Assembly: GCF_000517025.1 (NCBI RefSeq)
Contig: NZ_KI912094.1
Location: forward strand, 74,716-138,715
From: Halonatronum saccharophilum DSM 13868
GTDB taxonomy: Bacteria > Bacillota > Halanaerobiia > Halobacteroidales > Halobacteroidaceae
DNA length: 64,000 nucleotides
Reading direction: 5' to 3'
Part shown: piece after piece, positions 17,816 through 27,171 of the stretch
How positions within the stretch are numbered: the stretch's first letter is position 1
How the letters are laid out: each line of letters starts with the position of its first letter
Made by a program: the position numbers and the translations under genes
Notes under the pieces: generated by a model
Database searches by the model: none
What the model saw: only the letters and a program-made list of their open reading frames with translations
What the model was told of the DNA's origin: nothing

Positions 17816-18847
17816 TTATAAAACTACATTCTCATCTAACAACTTATATAAAACCACCCCACCTATTACTAATACACTATAAAAGGTTAAAACCCTCCAA
17901 AAAATAGCCAATAACCCCACAGTCTCTCTGGCAAAAAAGGGAGTAAATAGGGATACAAAACCAAGTTCTGCAACCCCACTACCCCCTGGTGTCGGTATAT
18001 AAGGTAAGATTAAATAAAAAACCATCTGAATAACAAAAGACTCCAAGAAGAAAGGGGCTTCACCTAGCCCTAGTAAGATAATTGGAGCTACAATAAAAAA
18101 CAAGACCCAAAAAAGGGCTGTGGCAATAAAAGCCCAAATCAAGGTGGATTTTTTATAATAACTCATCTCTTTCAAAGAAGCAGTAGCTTCATCTACCTCT
18201 TTATATAACCTCTTTATTATCTTCTGGGCAACCTTTCTTCTTAATAACTTCTTTGTCAAGGAGAATTCTTCTAATAGTTTTATTAAAACTTTGATTTTAT
18301 TAGCTTGCCAAATAAAGATCATAACCAGCACAGATATTGAAAAAACTAAGCCCAAAACTATATTAAATAACCTTGGTGATATAAAATCTAAATCAATTAG
18401 GTATCTAAATTTCCAAAATAATATAGGAGTTGTTATATTAAAGAATATAAGTTTTAGTAAGAACTGAAGAATCATAACCGCCGAAGCTTTTCCTAAAGGG
18501 ATTTTCTCAGAATGCAATAATACTATTTGAAATGGTCCCCCACCTGAAGCAAAAGGGGTTACATTAGAGATAAATGATCCACTTAAAAATATCTCAACTG
18601 ATTTTTTCAAAGATATCTCTTCACCTAATGCTTGCACAAGCAACTTTATTCTCCATCCCCCAGCAATCCAAATTAATATATTGACAATAAAAGCCAAAGT
18701 TAAATAAAAAGGATTAATTGATATGGCTTTCTGTACAGTATCCTCATCTATTGTTAAAGAAAAGAGATAGACAAGGGTAATAACACTAATGATTACAGAG
18801 ATCTTCAAACCAAAGATAACCTTTCTCTTATCAAATGCACCTTCCAT
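17816..18847 (-). CDS. UPF0104/YbhN-type integral membrane protein (flippase-like)
   Basis: 343-residue polytopic protein with about eight predicted membrane helices and the family's TP.ASGGGPFQI motif near residue 100 and the PTPGGSGVAELG motif near residue 290. These mark the lysylphosphatidylglycerol synthase transmembrane / UPF0104 family, members of which flip or handle lipids. No soluble MprF catalytic domain is fused, so aminoacyl-lipid synthesis is not indicated. It is 26 bp upstream of priA and 100 bp downstream of a large membrane-anchored protein; an envelope role is inferred. Confidence 0.85.
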   Translation of the reverse strand: MEGAFDKRKVIFGLKISVIISVITLVYLFSLTIDEDTVQKAISINPFYLTLAFIVNILIWIAGGWRIKLLVQALGEEISLKKSVEIFLSGSFISNVTPFASGGGPFQIVLLHSEKIPLGKASAVMILQFLLKLIFFNITTPILFWKFRYLIDLDFISPRLFNIVLGLVFSISVLVMIFIWQANKIKVLIKLLEEFSLTKKLLRRKVAQKIIKRLYKEVDEATASLKEMSYYKKSTLIWAFIATALFWVLFFIVAPIILLGLGEAPFFLESFVIQMVFYLILPYIPTPGGSGVAELGFVSLFTPFFARETVGLLAIFWRVLTFYSVLVIGGVVLYKLLDENVVL

Positions 18848-18947
18848 CCCTAATCCTCCCCTACTATATATTATAATAGCTTAAAGCTATATAACTGAAA
18901 GTTACACCTTATTATAGGGATTTATAGGAATTTCTATTCTTAAACCA

Positions 18948-20258
18948 TTAAAAGGGTAGGCCAATAAAACTTGGGTTATTAAATGGACCTTCTATCTTGA
19001 TTATAATATCCTCTCCATCTCTTGGTAGGGGTTGACCCATTTGAAACTCTATAAACATCAATCCAGCAGCCAATTGATCATTTAATTCTGTGATTCTAAT
19101 TTTAAATTTATCGATATATAGATCAGAGTATAGACCTAAAAATTCATTATTATAAGTTGAAAACTGGCCTTCAAGATTAGCTATCACTATATCTGTATCA
19201 ACAACTCCTGAAGTTAATTTAATAAGGTTATCTTCATATACGTAACTTAGCTTTAATTGATTCAACACAAATTCATCTATATCTATACCCGCCATAAAAA
19301 AGATTGGATTATATGATAATTCTTCTCTCAAAGCATCTGGAAATTGTACTTTAAACCCTTCTAATAGAAACTCTGCCTCTCCTTTTGGCATATTAAATAA
19401 GCCCTCTTCATCTACCTCACCTTCAAGCTCTGAAGTTATTAGTAACTTATCTAAGTTATATTTACCAGTTAGTTCAGGATCCCCTAAATAAAAATCTTTA
19501 CCATCAAACTTAAATTTATTCTTAGTTATATAATTAAAACCTTCAAAAGTATCAACCTCCCACCCTTCAGATCTTAAAGTACTGCTTGTAGAAAATGAAA
19601 ATAAAGGAGCTAAAATATTAAGTTCATCAATAGATAACTCTTTTTTATCAGAGTCATAACTCCATTTAAGGTTGAAAGAATCAACCCTTCTAAGCTTTTC
19701 TTCTAATTCTAGAGTAAGACCCAGTTCTTCATAAACTTGCGAAAATTCAAAGTCCAAATTACTAAAATTGACACTTAAACTTTGATCAGTAATTAAGGGA
19801 ATTTCAAAATCCTCAATACTTTCTCCTAATAGTACCTTCCCATCAAAATAAAGTTTAAACTCTTCTAAAAAAAGAACATAATCATCCTCTAAACTCTTAA
19901 TTTCTAGATCTTTAAGATCAACTTTAAACTTTTCAACCTTATTAAACTTATTACTTCTTATCATTTTAATCAAGTTGCCATAAGATAAGTTTGATCTAAG
20001 TTCATTAGCCCTCAAAGTTACTCCACTCTCTTGATCAAAGAACTCAACACCTTCATATTTAACTTGGGCCAAAAGAGGGTTTACAGCCAAAGAGTTATAT
20101 TCAACTTCAACTCCTAAACCATCCTTATCCAACTCATAATTTAAGACTTCTTCTATCCTTCTTTCTGCAATACTTCCTAAGTAACTATTAACCATTATAA
20201 CACTTATAACTAAGATAACAAATCCAATTAGTAAATTTTTTAGTTTAATTTTAACCAC
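18948..20258 (-). CDS. Membrane-anchored beta-rich protein, AsmA-like (function unknown)
   Basis: 436 residues with one N-terminal membrane helix (about 8-26) and a long extracytoplasmic region of alternating hydrophobic strands and acidic residues, reminiscent of AsmA/DUF945-type proteins; no diagnostic motif was recognised. In a cell with an outer membrane such proteins can bridge or line the periplasm. Start uncertain: AAGGAGA abuts the GTG at 20258 with no spacing, and no ATG occurs before the membrane helix, so a non-standard start or a few codons' error is possible. Encoded beside a lipid-flippase-like gene. Confidence 0.6.
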   Translation of the reverse strand: MVKIKLKNLLIGFVILVISVIMVNSYLGSIAERRIEEVLNYELDKDGLGVEVEYNSLAVNPLLAQVKYEGVEFFDQESGVTLRANELRSNLSYGNLIKMIRSNKFNKVEKFKVDLKDLEIKSLEDDYVLFLEEFKLYFDGKVLLGESIEDFEIPLITDQSLSVNFSNLDFEFSQVYEELGLTLELEEKLRRVDSFNLKWSYDSDKKELSIDELNILAPLFSFSTSSTLRSEGWEVDTFEGFNYITKNKFKFDGKDFYLGDPELTGKYNLDKLLITSELEGEVDEEGLFNMPKGEAEFLLEGFKVQFPDALREELSYNPIFFMAGIDIDEFVLNQLKLSYVYEDNLIKLTSGVVDTDIVIANLEGQFSTYNNEFLGLYSDLYIDKFKIRITELNDQLAAGLMFIEFQMGQPLPRDGEDIIIKIEGPFNNPSFIGLPF

Positions 20259-20352
20259 TCTCCTTAAATATAAATCAACTATAAGATTATATTTGGATAA
20301 TAATTTCTTATCTCCTTTATTAATCTCTTAAAATTTACTAAATCCTAAACCT

Positions 20353-20388
20353 AAAAAGGGTCTTAGCTAAAAAGCTAAGACCCTTTTT
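20353..20388 (-). terminator. Terminator downstream of the fprA-type gene
   Basis: A 16-bp stem including the A/T flanks (AAAAAGGGTCTTAGCT, loop AAAA, complement) starts 6 bp beyond the stop. It has T-runs on both strands and is strong on the minus strand. Confidence 0.9.
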
Positions 20389-20393
20389 ATCCT

Positions 20394-21584
20394 CTATTCT
20401 TTTAAAGTTTTTATCAAATTAATAGCAAGTTCACTTACCTTCTCAAACTCTAAATCCGTTGGCCCTTGCTTTAACTCTACAATTGGTTGGATAGGGTCTA
20501 TACCCACCTTTCCTCCAAAGTCAGTCAACCTATCAATAGACTCTCCACTCCAGCTATAAGAACCGATCAATCCCAATATATGATTCTTAATCTTCTTATT
20601 CTCCAAGAAACGAAGTAAGTTGTCTATATAAGGGAATATACCTGTATTATAAGTACAACTTGCCAAGACTAAACCTTTATATCTCCATATATCATTGATT
20701 ATATAAGAAATATGGGTCTTAGAGACATTATAAACCCTAATGTTCTTTATACCACCTTGGGCCAATTCTCTTGCTAAATGCTCTACTAACCTCTCTGTAT
20801 TTCCATACATAGATCCATAAGCTATAACTACCCCTTCTTCTGTTTGGTGCTTGCTCCATTTAGAATATTTATTAATGATATAATTGGGGTCTTGTCGCCA
20901 GATTGGCCCGTGAGTAGAAGCCACTATCCCAATATCTAAATCCTTTAATTTATCAATAGCTTTTAAGACCATTTGAGAGTACTTACCAACTATATTAGTA
21001 AAGTAACGAGAAATCTCATCTTCATAAAAAGCAATATTCAATTGGTCATCGAAGATTCCACCATCTAAAGTTCCAAAACCACCAAAAGCATCTCCAGAAA
21101 AGAGAATCTTATCCTTTTGATCATAAGTCATCATAGTTTCTGGCCAATGAACCATAGGTGTTAGATAGAACTTAAGCTTACGCCCTCCTAAGTCCAATTC
21201 ATCTCCATCACCAACAAGGTGCCCACCATCATTTAGACCATAAAAACCTTCTATCATTGCTAGGGTCTTCTTATTTCCAACAATCTTAATATTAGGGAAG
21301 GCATCTTTAATGGCTTTAATAGCTCCAGAGTGATCTGGCTCCATATGATTTATGACAAGATAATCCACCTCTCTATCACCCAAAACACCTTTAATATTCC
21401 TTATATAACTATCTATATAGTTGTTCTTTACTGTATCTACTATAGTTACCTTTTCATCAATTATTAAATATGAGTTGTAAGCAACCCCCTTTGGTAAAGG
21501 CCATAAAGCCTCAAAGAGATCTGTCTGTCTATCATTGACTCCTATCCAGTATATACTATCTGTTATCGATATTACCTTATCCAT
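20394..21584 (-). CDS. Flavodiiron protein (FprA/A-type flavoprotein)
   Basis: Reduces O2 and/or NO in anaerobes. Residues about 1-250 form a metallo-beta-lactamase-like di-iron domain with HMEPDHSG (HxExDH), the VHWPETM ligand region, SGDAFG and the STHGPIWR ligand; residues about 255-396 are a flavodoxin domain with the FMN loop YGSMYGNTERL. No C-terminal rubredoxin or reductase fusion, so a separate electron donor is needed. Start is ATG at 21584, 4 nt after AAGGAGGAG. It lies alone between terminators; oxygen protection of an anaerobe is the likely role. Confidence 0.94.
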   Translation of the reverse strand: MDKVISITDSIYWIGVNDRQTDLFEALWPLPKGVAYNSYLIIDEKVTIVDTVKNNYIDSYIRNIKGVLGDREVDYLVINHMEPDHSGAIKAIKDAFPNIKIVGNKKTLAMIEGFYGLNDGGHLVGDGDELDLGGRKLKFYLTPMVHWPETMMTYDQKDKILFSGDAFGGFGTLDGGIFDDQLNIAFYEDEISRYFTNIVGKYSQMVLKAIDKLKDLDIGIVASTHGPIWRQDPNYIINKYSKWSKHQTEEGVVIAYGSMYGNTERLVEHLARELAQGGIKNIRVYNVSKTHISYIINDIWRYKGLVLASCTYNTGIFPYIDNLLRFLENKKIKNHILGLIGSYSWSGESIDRLTDFGGKVGIDPIQPIVELKQGPTDLEFEKVSELAINLIKTLKE

Positions 21585-21615
21585 CTTCTCCTCCTTTATA
21601 ATATTTATCATATCT

Positions 21616-21702
21616 TTAAATAATAGCCGGACCTATCCCACTTACACCTCCTGTAACTATTACAACCTTAACTTTAGTATATGTAATTTTTATAAATCTA
21701 TC
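21616..21702 (-). pseudogene. Short-chain dehydrogenase N-terminal remnant
   Basis: On the minus strand an open stretch of about 28 codons ends VKVVIVTGGVSGIGPAII and a TAA stop. TGGVSGIG is the TGxxxGIG cofactor-binding motif of short-chain dehydrogenases, preceded by the usual hydrophobic first strand. No start codon precedes it and the remaining 200-plus residues of the family are absent. It probably represents a fossil left by deletion, 32 bp upstream of the flavodiiron gene start. A chance match cannot be excluded. Confidence 0.45.
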
Positions 21703-21752
21703 AATAAAAGAAGGGGTATGATCTCTAGAGATCATACCCCTTCTTTTATTGA
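21701..21752. terminator. Perfect 26-bp palindrome, orphan terminator-like hairpin
   Basis: Arms 21701-21726 and 21727-21752 are fully complementary with no spacer, GC-rich in the middle (GGGGTATGATC) and A/T-rich outside, like a bidirectional terminator. No intact gene ends here; it abuts the dehydrogenase remnant, so it may have terminated a gene now lost. The rest of 21753-22066 is AT-rich without recognised features except a TATAAT at 22038-22043. Confidence 0.6.
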
Positions 21753-22066
21753 TCCTTTTATAACAAGGGAGGCTTGTTATTACTAGGAAGTATCACTGAA
21801 TTCAAGAGATAAATCTTTAATCAATAATGATTTCTAGTATCATTGTATTAGGTTGAAATCTATTTGTCAAGTAATTATTTTAATTTCTCATTTTTTTAAT
21901 ACAGACCCTACCCCAAATTTTTATAACTATAACCTCTAAAGGAGTTTAATCAACCCTCAGTAAGAATAAAACAGCTTAACTTTACTCTTCGCAAATATTA
22001 TTACTTAATAATATTTCTGAATTAGCGATACTTTAAATATAATAAATAAAGGGAGGGCTGATAACA

Positions 22067-22672
22067 ATGATCAAAATTAGAAGAGATAAACTTATCACCC
22101 CTGTAAATAAAATATCTAAAGTTAAAAAAATTAATTATAATAAAAAAAACAAAGAAAAAGGTAATAAAAAACATCCAAAGGAAGAAAAGAAGAAAGATAA
22201 CTTTGATTTAAATGCGAATATTGATGATAAGTATATATCACCTCTAGATCTGGAAAGAAAACTAAATTTAAAAGAAACAGATTATAACATAGAAAATACA
22301 GCAAATCAGATTATTAGAATGATAAAAATTATAAAGCAGATTTATAAAGATGAAAATAAAGGTAATTTTTTACTTGGAGATTATTTTTTTCTAGTTGCTA
22401 AGGAAGGAATTAAAGAAGGTGGTATAGAATCTATCACAGAGATCAATAAATTTAAAGACTCTATCCAAGGATTAATTAACGAAACTATCACTAGAACTTA
22501 TAGTAAATTAAATGAAGAATTTGGCCCTAATAATAATCTAAAAGATAAAGAGTGTAAAGGGCTAAAAGAGATAGAAGTCCTAGAACGCATTAAATCAGCA
22601 GTATCTACAATACTGATTAACCAACTTCAAAATATAGAGAAGAAGTTAATAGATTACAAAGATAATCTTTAA
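22067..22672 (+). CDS. Hypothetical basic protein of unknown function
   Basis: Not recognised. 201 residues, with a strongly basic low-complexity first quarter (about residues 18-48, mostly Lys/Asn/Glu) followed by a predicted helical region (about 60-200) with no Cys motif other than one Cys, no signal peptide and no membrane helix. AAAGGGAGGG lies 9 nt before the ATG and a TATAAT (22038-22043) lies just upstream, so it is plausibly expressed. It is on the opposite strand to most of the window, just before a secreted ankyrin gene, with which it may form a pair. Confidence 0.65.
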   Translation: MIKIRRDKLITPVNKISKVKKINYNKKNKEKGNKKHPKEEKKKDNFDLNANIDDKYISPLDLERKLNLKETDYNIENTANQIIRMIKIIKQIYKDENKGNFLLGDYFFLVAKEGIKEGGIESITEINKFKDSIQGLINETITRTYSKLNEEFGPNNNLKDKECKGLKEIEVLERIKSAVSTILINQLQNIEKKLIDYKDNL

Positions 22673-22747
22673 AGAAGGAAATAGTTCAATTTTGAAGAAT
22701 TATTTATAAGAAAACCAATGAATTATAAAGAAAGGTGACGCACAACA

Positions 22748-23911
22748 ATGAACAAAACTCTTATAACCAGTATAATTTTATTTAAACTAATAATAAGTAT
22801 AAACGGTCTAACCTTAGCCTCTACTGTAGACTGGAGCTTCTACTCTCTAAACGAGGGAGAGAGTGCTTTAAGCAATGATAAAGATGATATCAATAAATAT
22901 GATATCAAGGGCAGATTTCCTTTAATCTGGGCAGCTAAATTTAATAATAATCCTCAAATAATTGATCTCTTGGTAAAAAATGAAGCTAGAGTAGATATGA
23001 GGGACAGAGAAGGTCTTACCCCTTTAATGTATGCTGCTAAATACAATATAAACCACCAAGTCATTGATAGTTTATTAAGAAACGGAGCCAACCCCAACAC
23101 TTGGTCATATAATGAGGGTAAGACACCATTAATCTTTGCTGCTAAATATAATAACCACCATATCCTAAAAACTTTAATTGAAGGTGGAGCTAACATAAAC
23201 GAAGAAGACTTTTCTAGTATGACCCCATTGATGCATGGAGTATCAAATGAAGATCCTAAGATCATAGATATATTAATTGAGTCTGGAGCAGATCCTAACA
23301 CTGTAGATCTTAAAGGTAGAACAGCCTTAATCTGGGCATCTATATCTAATAATGATTTAGATATAATTAAGCGATTATTAGAGGTCTCTGATCCTAAAAT
23401 ACGAGATAATTCTGGCAATAACTACTTAGATTATCTTAAAATTAACCCCTATGTAAATGAAGATGATTTCATGGAAATAAAAAAAACAAATAAAAAATTG
23501 GAATCTAATGTTGATAATCTAGAAACACCTTATAACTTAAGATTAAGACCTTGGAATACAAAGAGGGTTGAAATCATAAATTCTGAACCTTTAACTTTAG
23601 TTGAAGGTAATAAATCAAAATTGAGATATAATTTTGATTTAGAAGGTTATAAATTAAGTTTAAATTACTTTTTTGATAAAGAAGAGAGATTAAATAAGAT
23701 TGAGTATATAATCCCATATGACGATCAATATCTATTTAAAAGCCATTATCTAGATTTCTTAGAAAGACTTACTGATGAATACGGAGATGCTAAAAAAGAA
23801 GATCTTATTAACCTCAAAGTAACCTGGGAGAAATCTAATACTTTAATCAAACTTTATAGTAAAGAAAGTTCAAATTCCTTTGAAATAGTAATAGAGTATG
23901 AAAGAATTTAA
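22748..23911 (+). CDS. Secreted ankyrin-repeat protein
   Basis: 387 residues. An N-terminal signal-like segment (about 1-25, hydrophobic, ending LTLAS) precedes at least five ankyrin repeats (about residues 50-225), recognisable by repeated TPLMYAAK/TPLIFAAK, LL..GA.PN units. The C-terminal about 145 residues form a different, beta-rich domain (RLRPWNTKRVEI ... LNYFF ... YLDFLERLTDEYGDAKKE ... VTWEKSNTLI) resembling small domains of secreted proteins that contain a closing W and YG.P motif. Partner unknown. AAAGGTGACG precedes the ATG; a shared terminator follows. Confidence 0.85.
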   Translation: MNKTLITSIILFKLIISINGLTLASTVDWSFYSLNEGESALSNDKDDINKYDIKGRFPLIWAAKFNNNPQIIDLLVKNEARVDMRDREGLTPLMYAAKYNINHQVIDSLLRNGANPNTWSYNEGKTPLIFAAKYNNHHILKTLIEGGANINEEDFSSMTPLMHGVSNEDPKIIDILIESGADPNTVDLKGRTALIWASISNNDLDIIKRLLEVSDPKIRDNSGNNYLDYLKINPYVNEDDFMEIKKTNKKLESNVDNLETPYNLRLRPWNTKRVEIINSEPLTLVEGNKSKLRYNFDLEGYKLSLNYFFDKEERLNKIEYIIPYDDQYLFKSHYLDFLERLTDEYGDAKKEDLINLKVTWEKSNTLIKLYSKESSNSFEIVIEYERI

Positions 23912-23914
23912 ATA

Positions 23915-23956
23915 TACTAAAAGGTTGTGGATATTAATATCCACAACCTTTTAGTA
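23915..23956. terminator. Bidirectional terminator between the ankyrin gene and metK
   Basis: Perfect 21-bp palindrome (arms 23915-23935 and 23936-23956) with CCACAACC core and flanking AAAA/TTTT, placed exactly between convergent stop codons at 23911 and 23957. Confidence 0.92.
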
Positions 23957-25138
23957 TTATAAACCTGATTCTTCTTTTAATAAATCTGCTTTATCAGTTC
24001 TCTCCCAAGGAAGGTCTAAATCATTTCTTCCAAAATGTCCATAAGCTGCAACTTGACGATAGATAGGTCTTCTCAAATTTAATACTTCAATAATCTTACT
24101 TGGTCTTAAATCAAAGTGTTTATTTATTAACTCCTCAATCTTACTCTCTTCTACTTTGGCAGTACCAAAGGTATCAACCATAATAGATACTGGCTTGGCT
24201 ACACCAATAGCATAAGATAACTGTACTTCACACTTATCAGCCAACCCTGCTGCAACTATATTCTTAGCTACATATCTAGCAGCATAAGCTGCAGAACGAT
24301 CCACCTTAGTGGCATCCTTACCTGAGAAGGCTCCTCCACCATGACGTGCCATTCCACCATAGGTATCAACTATAATCTTACGGCCTGTTAATCCAGCATC
24401 ACCTTGTGGCCCTCCAATTACAAAACGACCAGTTGGGTTAATAAAATAAGTAGTCTCATCATCTAAAAGTTCTGAATTGATGACTGGTTTAACGACAACC
24501 TCTATTATATCCTTTCTAATCTCTTCTAAACTGACTTCTGGATGATGCTGAGTAGAAATTACAATAGCATCTACCCTAAGTGGCTTATCGTCCTCATATT
24601 CAACAGTTACCTGAGTCTTACCATCTGGTCTTAAATAATCTAATACTCCTTCTTTTCTTACTTGGGCCAACCTTCTAGAAAGCTTATGAGCCAAAGTAAT
24701 CGGCAAAGGCATCAACTCTTTAGTTTCATTGCTAGCATAACCAAACATCAACCCTTGATCACCAGCTCCAATATCCTCTTCTTTCTTACCCTCTTTAACC
24801 TCTAATGCCTCATCAACACCTTGAGCAATATCTGGAGACTGCTCATCAATAGATGTTAAAACTGCACAAGTAGTACTATCGAAACCATATTTGGCCCTAG
24901 TATAGCCAATATCCTTTATAGTCTTTCTAGCTATCTTAGGTATATCAACGTAGCAATCTGTAGTAATCTCTCCAGCTATTAAAACCATCCCTGTAGTTAC
25001 AGTAGTCTCACAGGCTACCCTAGCTTCAGGATCATCTCTTAAAATCTCATCCAAAATAGCATCTGAAATTTGATCTGCCAGCTTATCTGGATGCCCTTCT
25101 GTTACTGATTCTGATGTAAATAAGTATCGCTTACCCAT
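23957..25138 (-). CDS. metK: S-adenosylmethionine synthetase
   Basis: Makes SAM from methionine and ATP. The 393 residues show the family signatures: [21 protein letters not shown] near the start (ATP/Mg), [12 protein letters not shown] (about residue 122), [21 protein letters not shown] (about 250) and [19 protein letters not shown] (about 272). An AGGTAATA site precedes the ATG. It is a single gene controlled by an upstream S-box riboswitch and ended by a shared terminator; the product supplies RlmN, RsmB, RsmD and other methylases in this window. Confidence 0.98.
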   Translation of the reverse strand: MGKRYLFTSESVTEGHPDKLADQISDAILDEILRDDPEARVACETTVTTGMVLIAGEITTDCYVDIPKIARKTIKDIGYTRAKYGFDSTTCAVLTSIDEQSPDIAQGVDEALEVKEGKKEEDIGAGDQGLMFGYASNETKELMPLPITLAHKLSRRLAQVRKEGVLDYLRPDGKTQVTVEYEDDKPLRVDAIVISTQHHPEVSLEEIRKDIIEVVVKPVINSELLDDETTYFINPTGRFVIGGPQGDAGLTGRKIIVDTYGGMARHGGGAFSGKDATKVDRSAAYAARYVAKNIVAAGLADKCEVQLSYAIGVAKPVSIMVDTFGTAKVEESKIEELINKHFDLRPSKIIEVLNLRRPIYRQVAAYGHFGRNDLDLPWERTDKADLLKEESGL

Positions 25139-25225
25139 ATTATTACCTCCATTTATATAATTGCTTATTTTAATATTTTAGAATAACCTTCTTTGGATAT
25201 TAATTAAATATTCTTCCTTATAATA

Positions 25226-25253
25226 AAAATAAAATCTCTCCACAAGGAGAGAT
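25226..25253 (-). terminator. Expression-platform terminator of the metK SAM riboswitch
   Basis: Stem ATCTCTCC-TTGT-GGAGAGAT on the minus strand, followed by TTTTATTTTT, between the S-box and metK. The GAGAGAT sequence can alternatively pair with the P1 region of the aptamer. Confidence 0.85.
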
Positions 25254-25364
25254 CATCTACTGCAATTACATCTCTCAAGGCTATCCTTGTAGGAATTAGC
25301 ACCTTTCCCTTATCTAGGGTGGTTGCCGAGCTTCATAGGGCCTATCCCTCCACTACTCTTGATG
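25254..25364 (-). promoter_or_regulatory. SAM-I riboswitch (S-box)
   Basis: The minus strand contains the S-box blocks AAGAGTAGTGGAGGGA, GGCCC, GAAGCTCGGCAACC, and GGTGCTAATTCCTAC in consensus order and spacing. It precedes metK with a downstream intrinsic terminator, so SAM should switch off metK transcription. Confidence 0.96.
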
Positions 25365-25385
25365 TTTTTTAATTTTATTATCAAT

Positions 25386-25414
25386 AGTTTAACACTTTAT
25401 ATAAGGTGTGTCAA
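25386..25414 (-). promoter_or_regulatory. Promoter of metK
   Basis: Perfect TTGACA (25414-25409), 17-bp spacer, TAAACT (25391-25386), about 20 bp upstream of the S-box. The remaining stretch 25415-25704 up to ylbJ holds only a hairpin at 25532-25565 (GGAGATTTCTGTG / CATAGAAATTTCC) of unknown role. Confidence 0.7.
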
Positions 25415-25704
25415 TAATAATTTTTATATAGAGTCTCCTCATTTTTAAATTGGGTGAATTAAAAGCACGTTCATAAATAATATTAATAAAAAAGTAAAAT
25501 AACCTCTATAATTATTATTGTTTCTAATTAATGGAGATTTCTGTGTTTTTAAACATAGAAATTTCCCTACAATATTTCCTATCTTAAATTGATTAAAGCC
25601 TCTTCATTAGAGGATTCAATTATTCTTATCCTCCAAAAAGTAATAATAGTTAAGCTATTAAAATATTATTAAATAGAGACTATTTTTAAAAAGGAGGTCC
25701 TATA

Positions 25705-26949
25705 TTGAAAGATGAAATAAATAAAAAGTTGATAAATACAAAAGCTCTTATAGCTATATTATTTACTGTGGCTTTAATTATCTTCTCTGAGCAAGCCTTT
25801 GAAGCAGCAGTACAAGGATTACATACCTGGTGGGAGATAGTATTTCCAGCCCTTCTTCCCTTCTTTATTATGTCTGAGATTCTTATGGGTCTAGGTGTAG
25901 TCCATTTTATGGGAGCTTTATTAGAACCTTTAATGAAACCTGTCTTTAAAGTACCTGGTGTTGGTGCCTTTGCTATGGCAATGGGGCTAGCCTCTGGCTA
26001 TCCAATTGGGGCCAAAATCACCGGAAATCTAAGAAGAGAACGTTTATGCACTCAAGCTGAAGGGGAGAGATTGCTATCTTTTACTAACACAGCTGATCCT
26101 TTGTTTATGATAGGTGCTGTTGCAGTTGGTATGTTTGGTAATGCAGCCTTAGGTGCCACCTTGGCGTTGGCCCATTACATCTCTTGTTTAATAGTCGGTC
26201 TTGGACTTAGATTCTATAACCCTAAAGTTAATAATCAAGACAAAGTAACAGATTCCAACCCAAATACGAATATTTTTACCAAAGCTTTTAATGACCTTTA
26301 TCAAGCACGCAGAAGGGATAATAGAGGGTTAGGTGAATTGATTGGTGATTCAATCAAAGAATCAATCAATACACTCTTATTAATAGGAGGATATATAATA
26401 CTATTTTCAGTTCTAACTGAAGTAATAACTTTAGTAGGAATTACAAATCTAGTTACAATAGTTATAACCTTCATTCTAGATCCTTTAAACCTAGATCAAT
26501 CTTTAGTTTTACCTATGGTCAGTGGACTCTTTGAGATAACTAACGGATCCCATCTAGCTAGCCAATCTATTGCTCCTTTAAATCAGCAAATAATTGTTGC
26601 CAGCGGGATAATTGCTTGGAGTGGATTATCAGTTCATGCTCAAGTTGCTAGTATGATAAAGGGTACAGATTTAAGAATGAAACCTTATATTATCGCTAGA
26701 GTCTTTCATGGAGTCTTAGCCAGTCTAATAACCTTTTTAACCTTTAAACCCTTAGAGTCTACATTATCTACCTTAATTACTCCAATTACAGATAGCCCAG
26801 AGAGTTTTAACTATGTTATCAGTTATTGGGATCATATCTCTAAGATGTGGATAGGTTTCTTATTGATAGTTGGGTTTTTAACTGCTACATCTTTGACAAT
26901 CTACTTTAGCCAAAAAATTAAATTTATAGGTTTTCATCATTCAAAGTAA
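25705..26949 (+). CDS. ylbJ: Sporulation integral membrane protein YlbJ
   Basis: Polytopic protein of 414 residues with about eight helices and the nucleoside-recognition (Gate) domain pattern: GLHTWWEIVFPALLPFFIMSE near residue 38, ASGYPIGAKI near residue 95 and the second half SGLFEITNGSH near residue 272. YlbJ orthologues are required for normal spore cortex in Bacillus. The start is TTG behind AAAAAGGAGG. Adjacent to coaD-rsmD as in Bacillus, but on the opposite strand with one gene between, so local rearrangement occurred. Confidence 0.93.
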   Translation: MKDEINKKLINTKALIAILFTVALIIFSEQAFEAAVQGLHTWWEIVFPALLPFFIMSEILMGLGVVHFMGALLEPLMKPVFKVPGVGAFAMAMGLASGYPIGAKITGNLRRERLCTQAEGERLLSFTNTADPLFMIGAVAVGMFGNAALGATLALAHYISCLIVGLGLRFYNPKVNNQDKVTDSNPNTNIFTKAFNDLYQARRRDNRGLGELIGDSIKESINTLLLIGGYIILFSVLTEVITLVGITNLVTIVITFILDPLNLDQSLVLPMVSGLFEITNGSHLASQSIAPLNQQIIVASGIIAWSGLSVHAQVASMIKGTDLRMKPYIIARVFHGVLASLITFLTFKPLESTLSTLITPITDSPESFNYVISYWDHISKMWIGFLLIVGFLTATSLTIYFSQKIKFIGFHHSK

Positions 26950-27060
26950 TAGGCGACTAATATACACCACTATCTATCAAAAGAGTATCAAATAATATGA
27001 AAATTCAATCTCTAAAATAGCTTAAGATAAGAACTCTATAATAAAATATGACAATATTGG

Positions 27061-27089
27061 TTGAAAAATATCAAAATTTTAGATAATAT
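27061..27089 (+). promoter_or_regulatory. Putative promoter for the TPR-protein gene
   Basis: TTGAAA (27061-27066), 17-bp spacer, TAATAT (27084-27089), 83 bp before the ATG at 27172. It is enclosed by a 10-bp inverted repeat AAGAGTATCA (26981-26990) / TGATACTCTT (27126-27135). Confidence 0.5.
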
Positions 27090-27171
27090 ATATATTGGTG
27101 GTATAATTATTTTTAAAAAAATATCTGATACTCTTAAGTCTTAAAAAAGCAAAAATATAGGAGGTATTTAC

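Noticed and set aside
21535-21786. 83-codon plus-strand ORF opposite the fprA start
   Set aside because: It crosses the palindrome and the dehydrogenase remnant, has low-complexity composition and no ribosome site.
22954-23418. 154-codon minus-strand ORF inside the ankyrin gene
   Set aside because: Antisense shadow of the ankyrin repeats; repeating pattern mirrors the coding strand.
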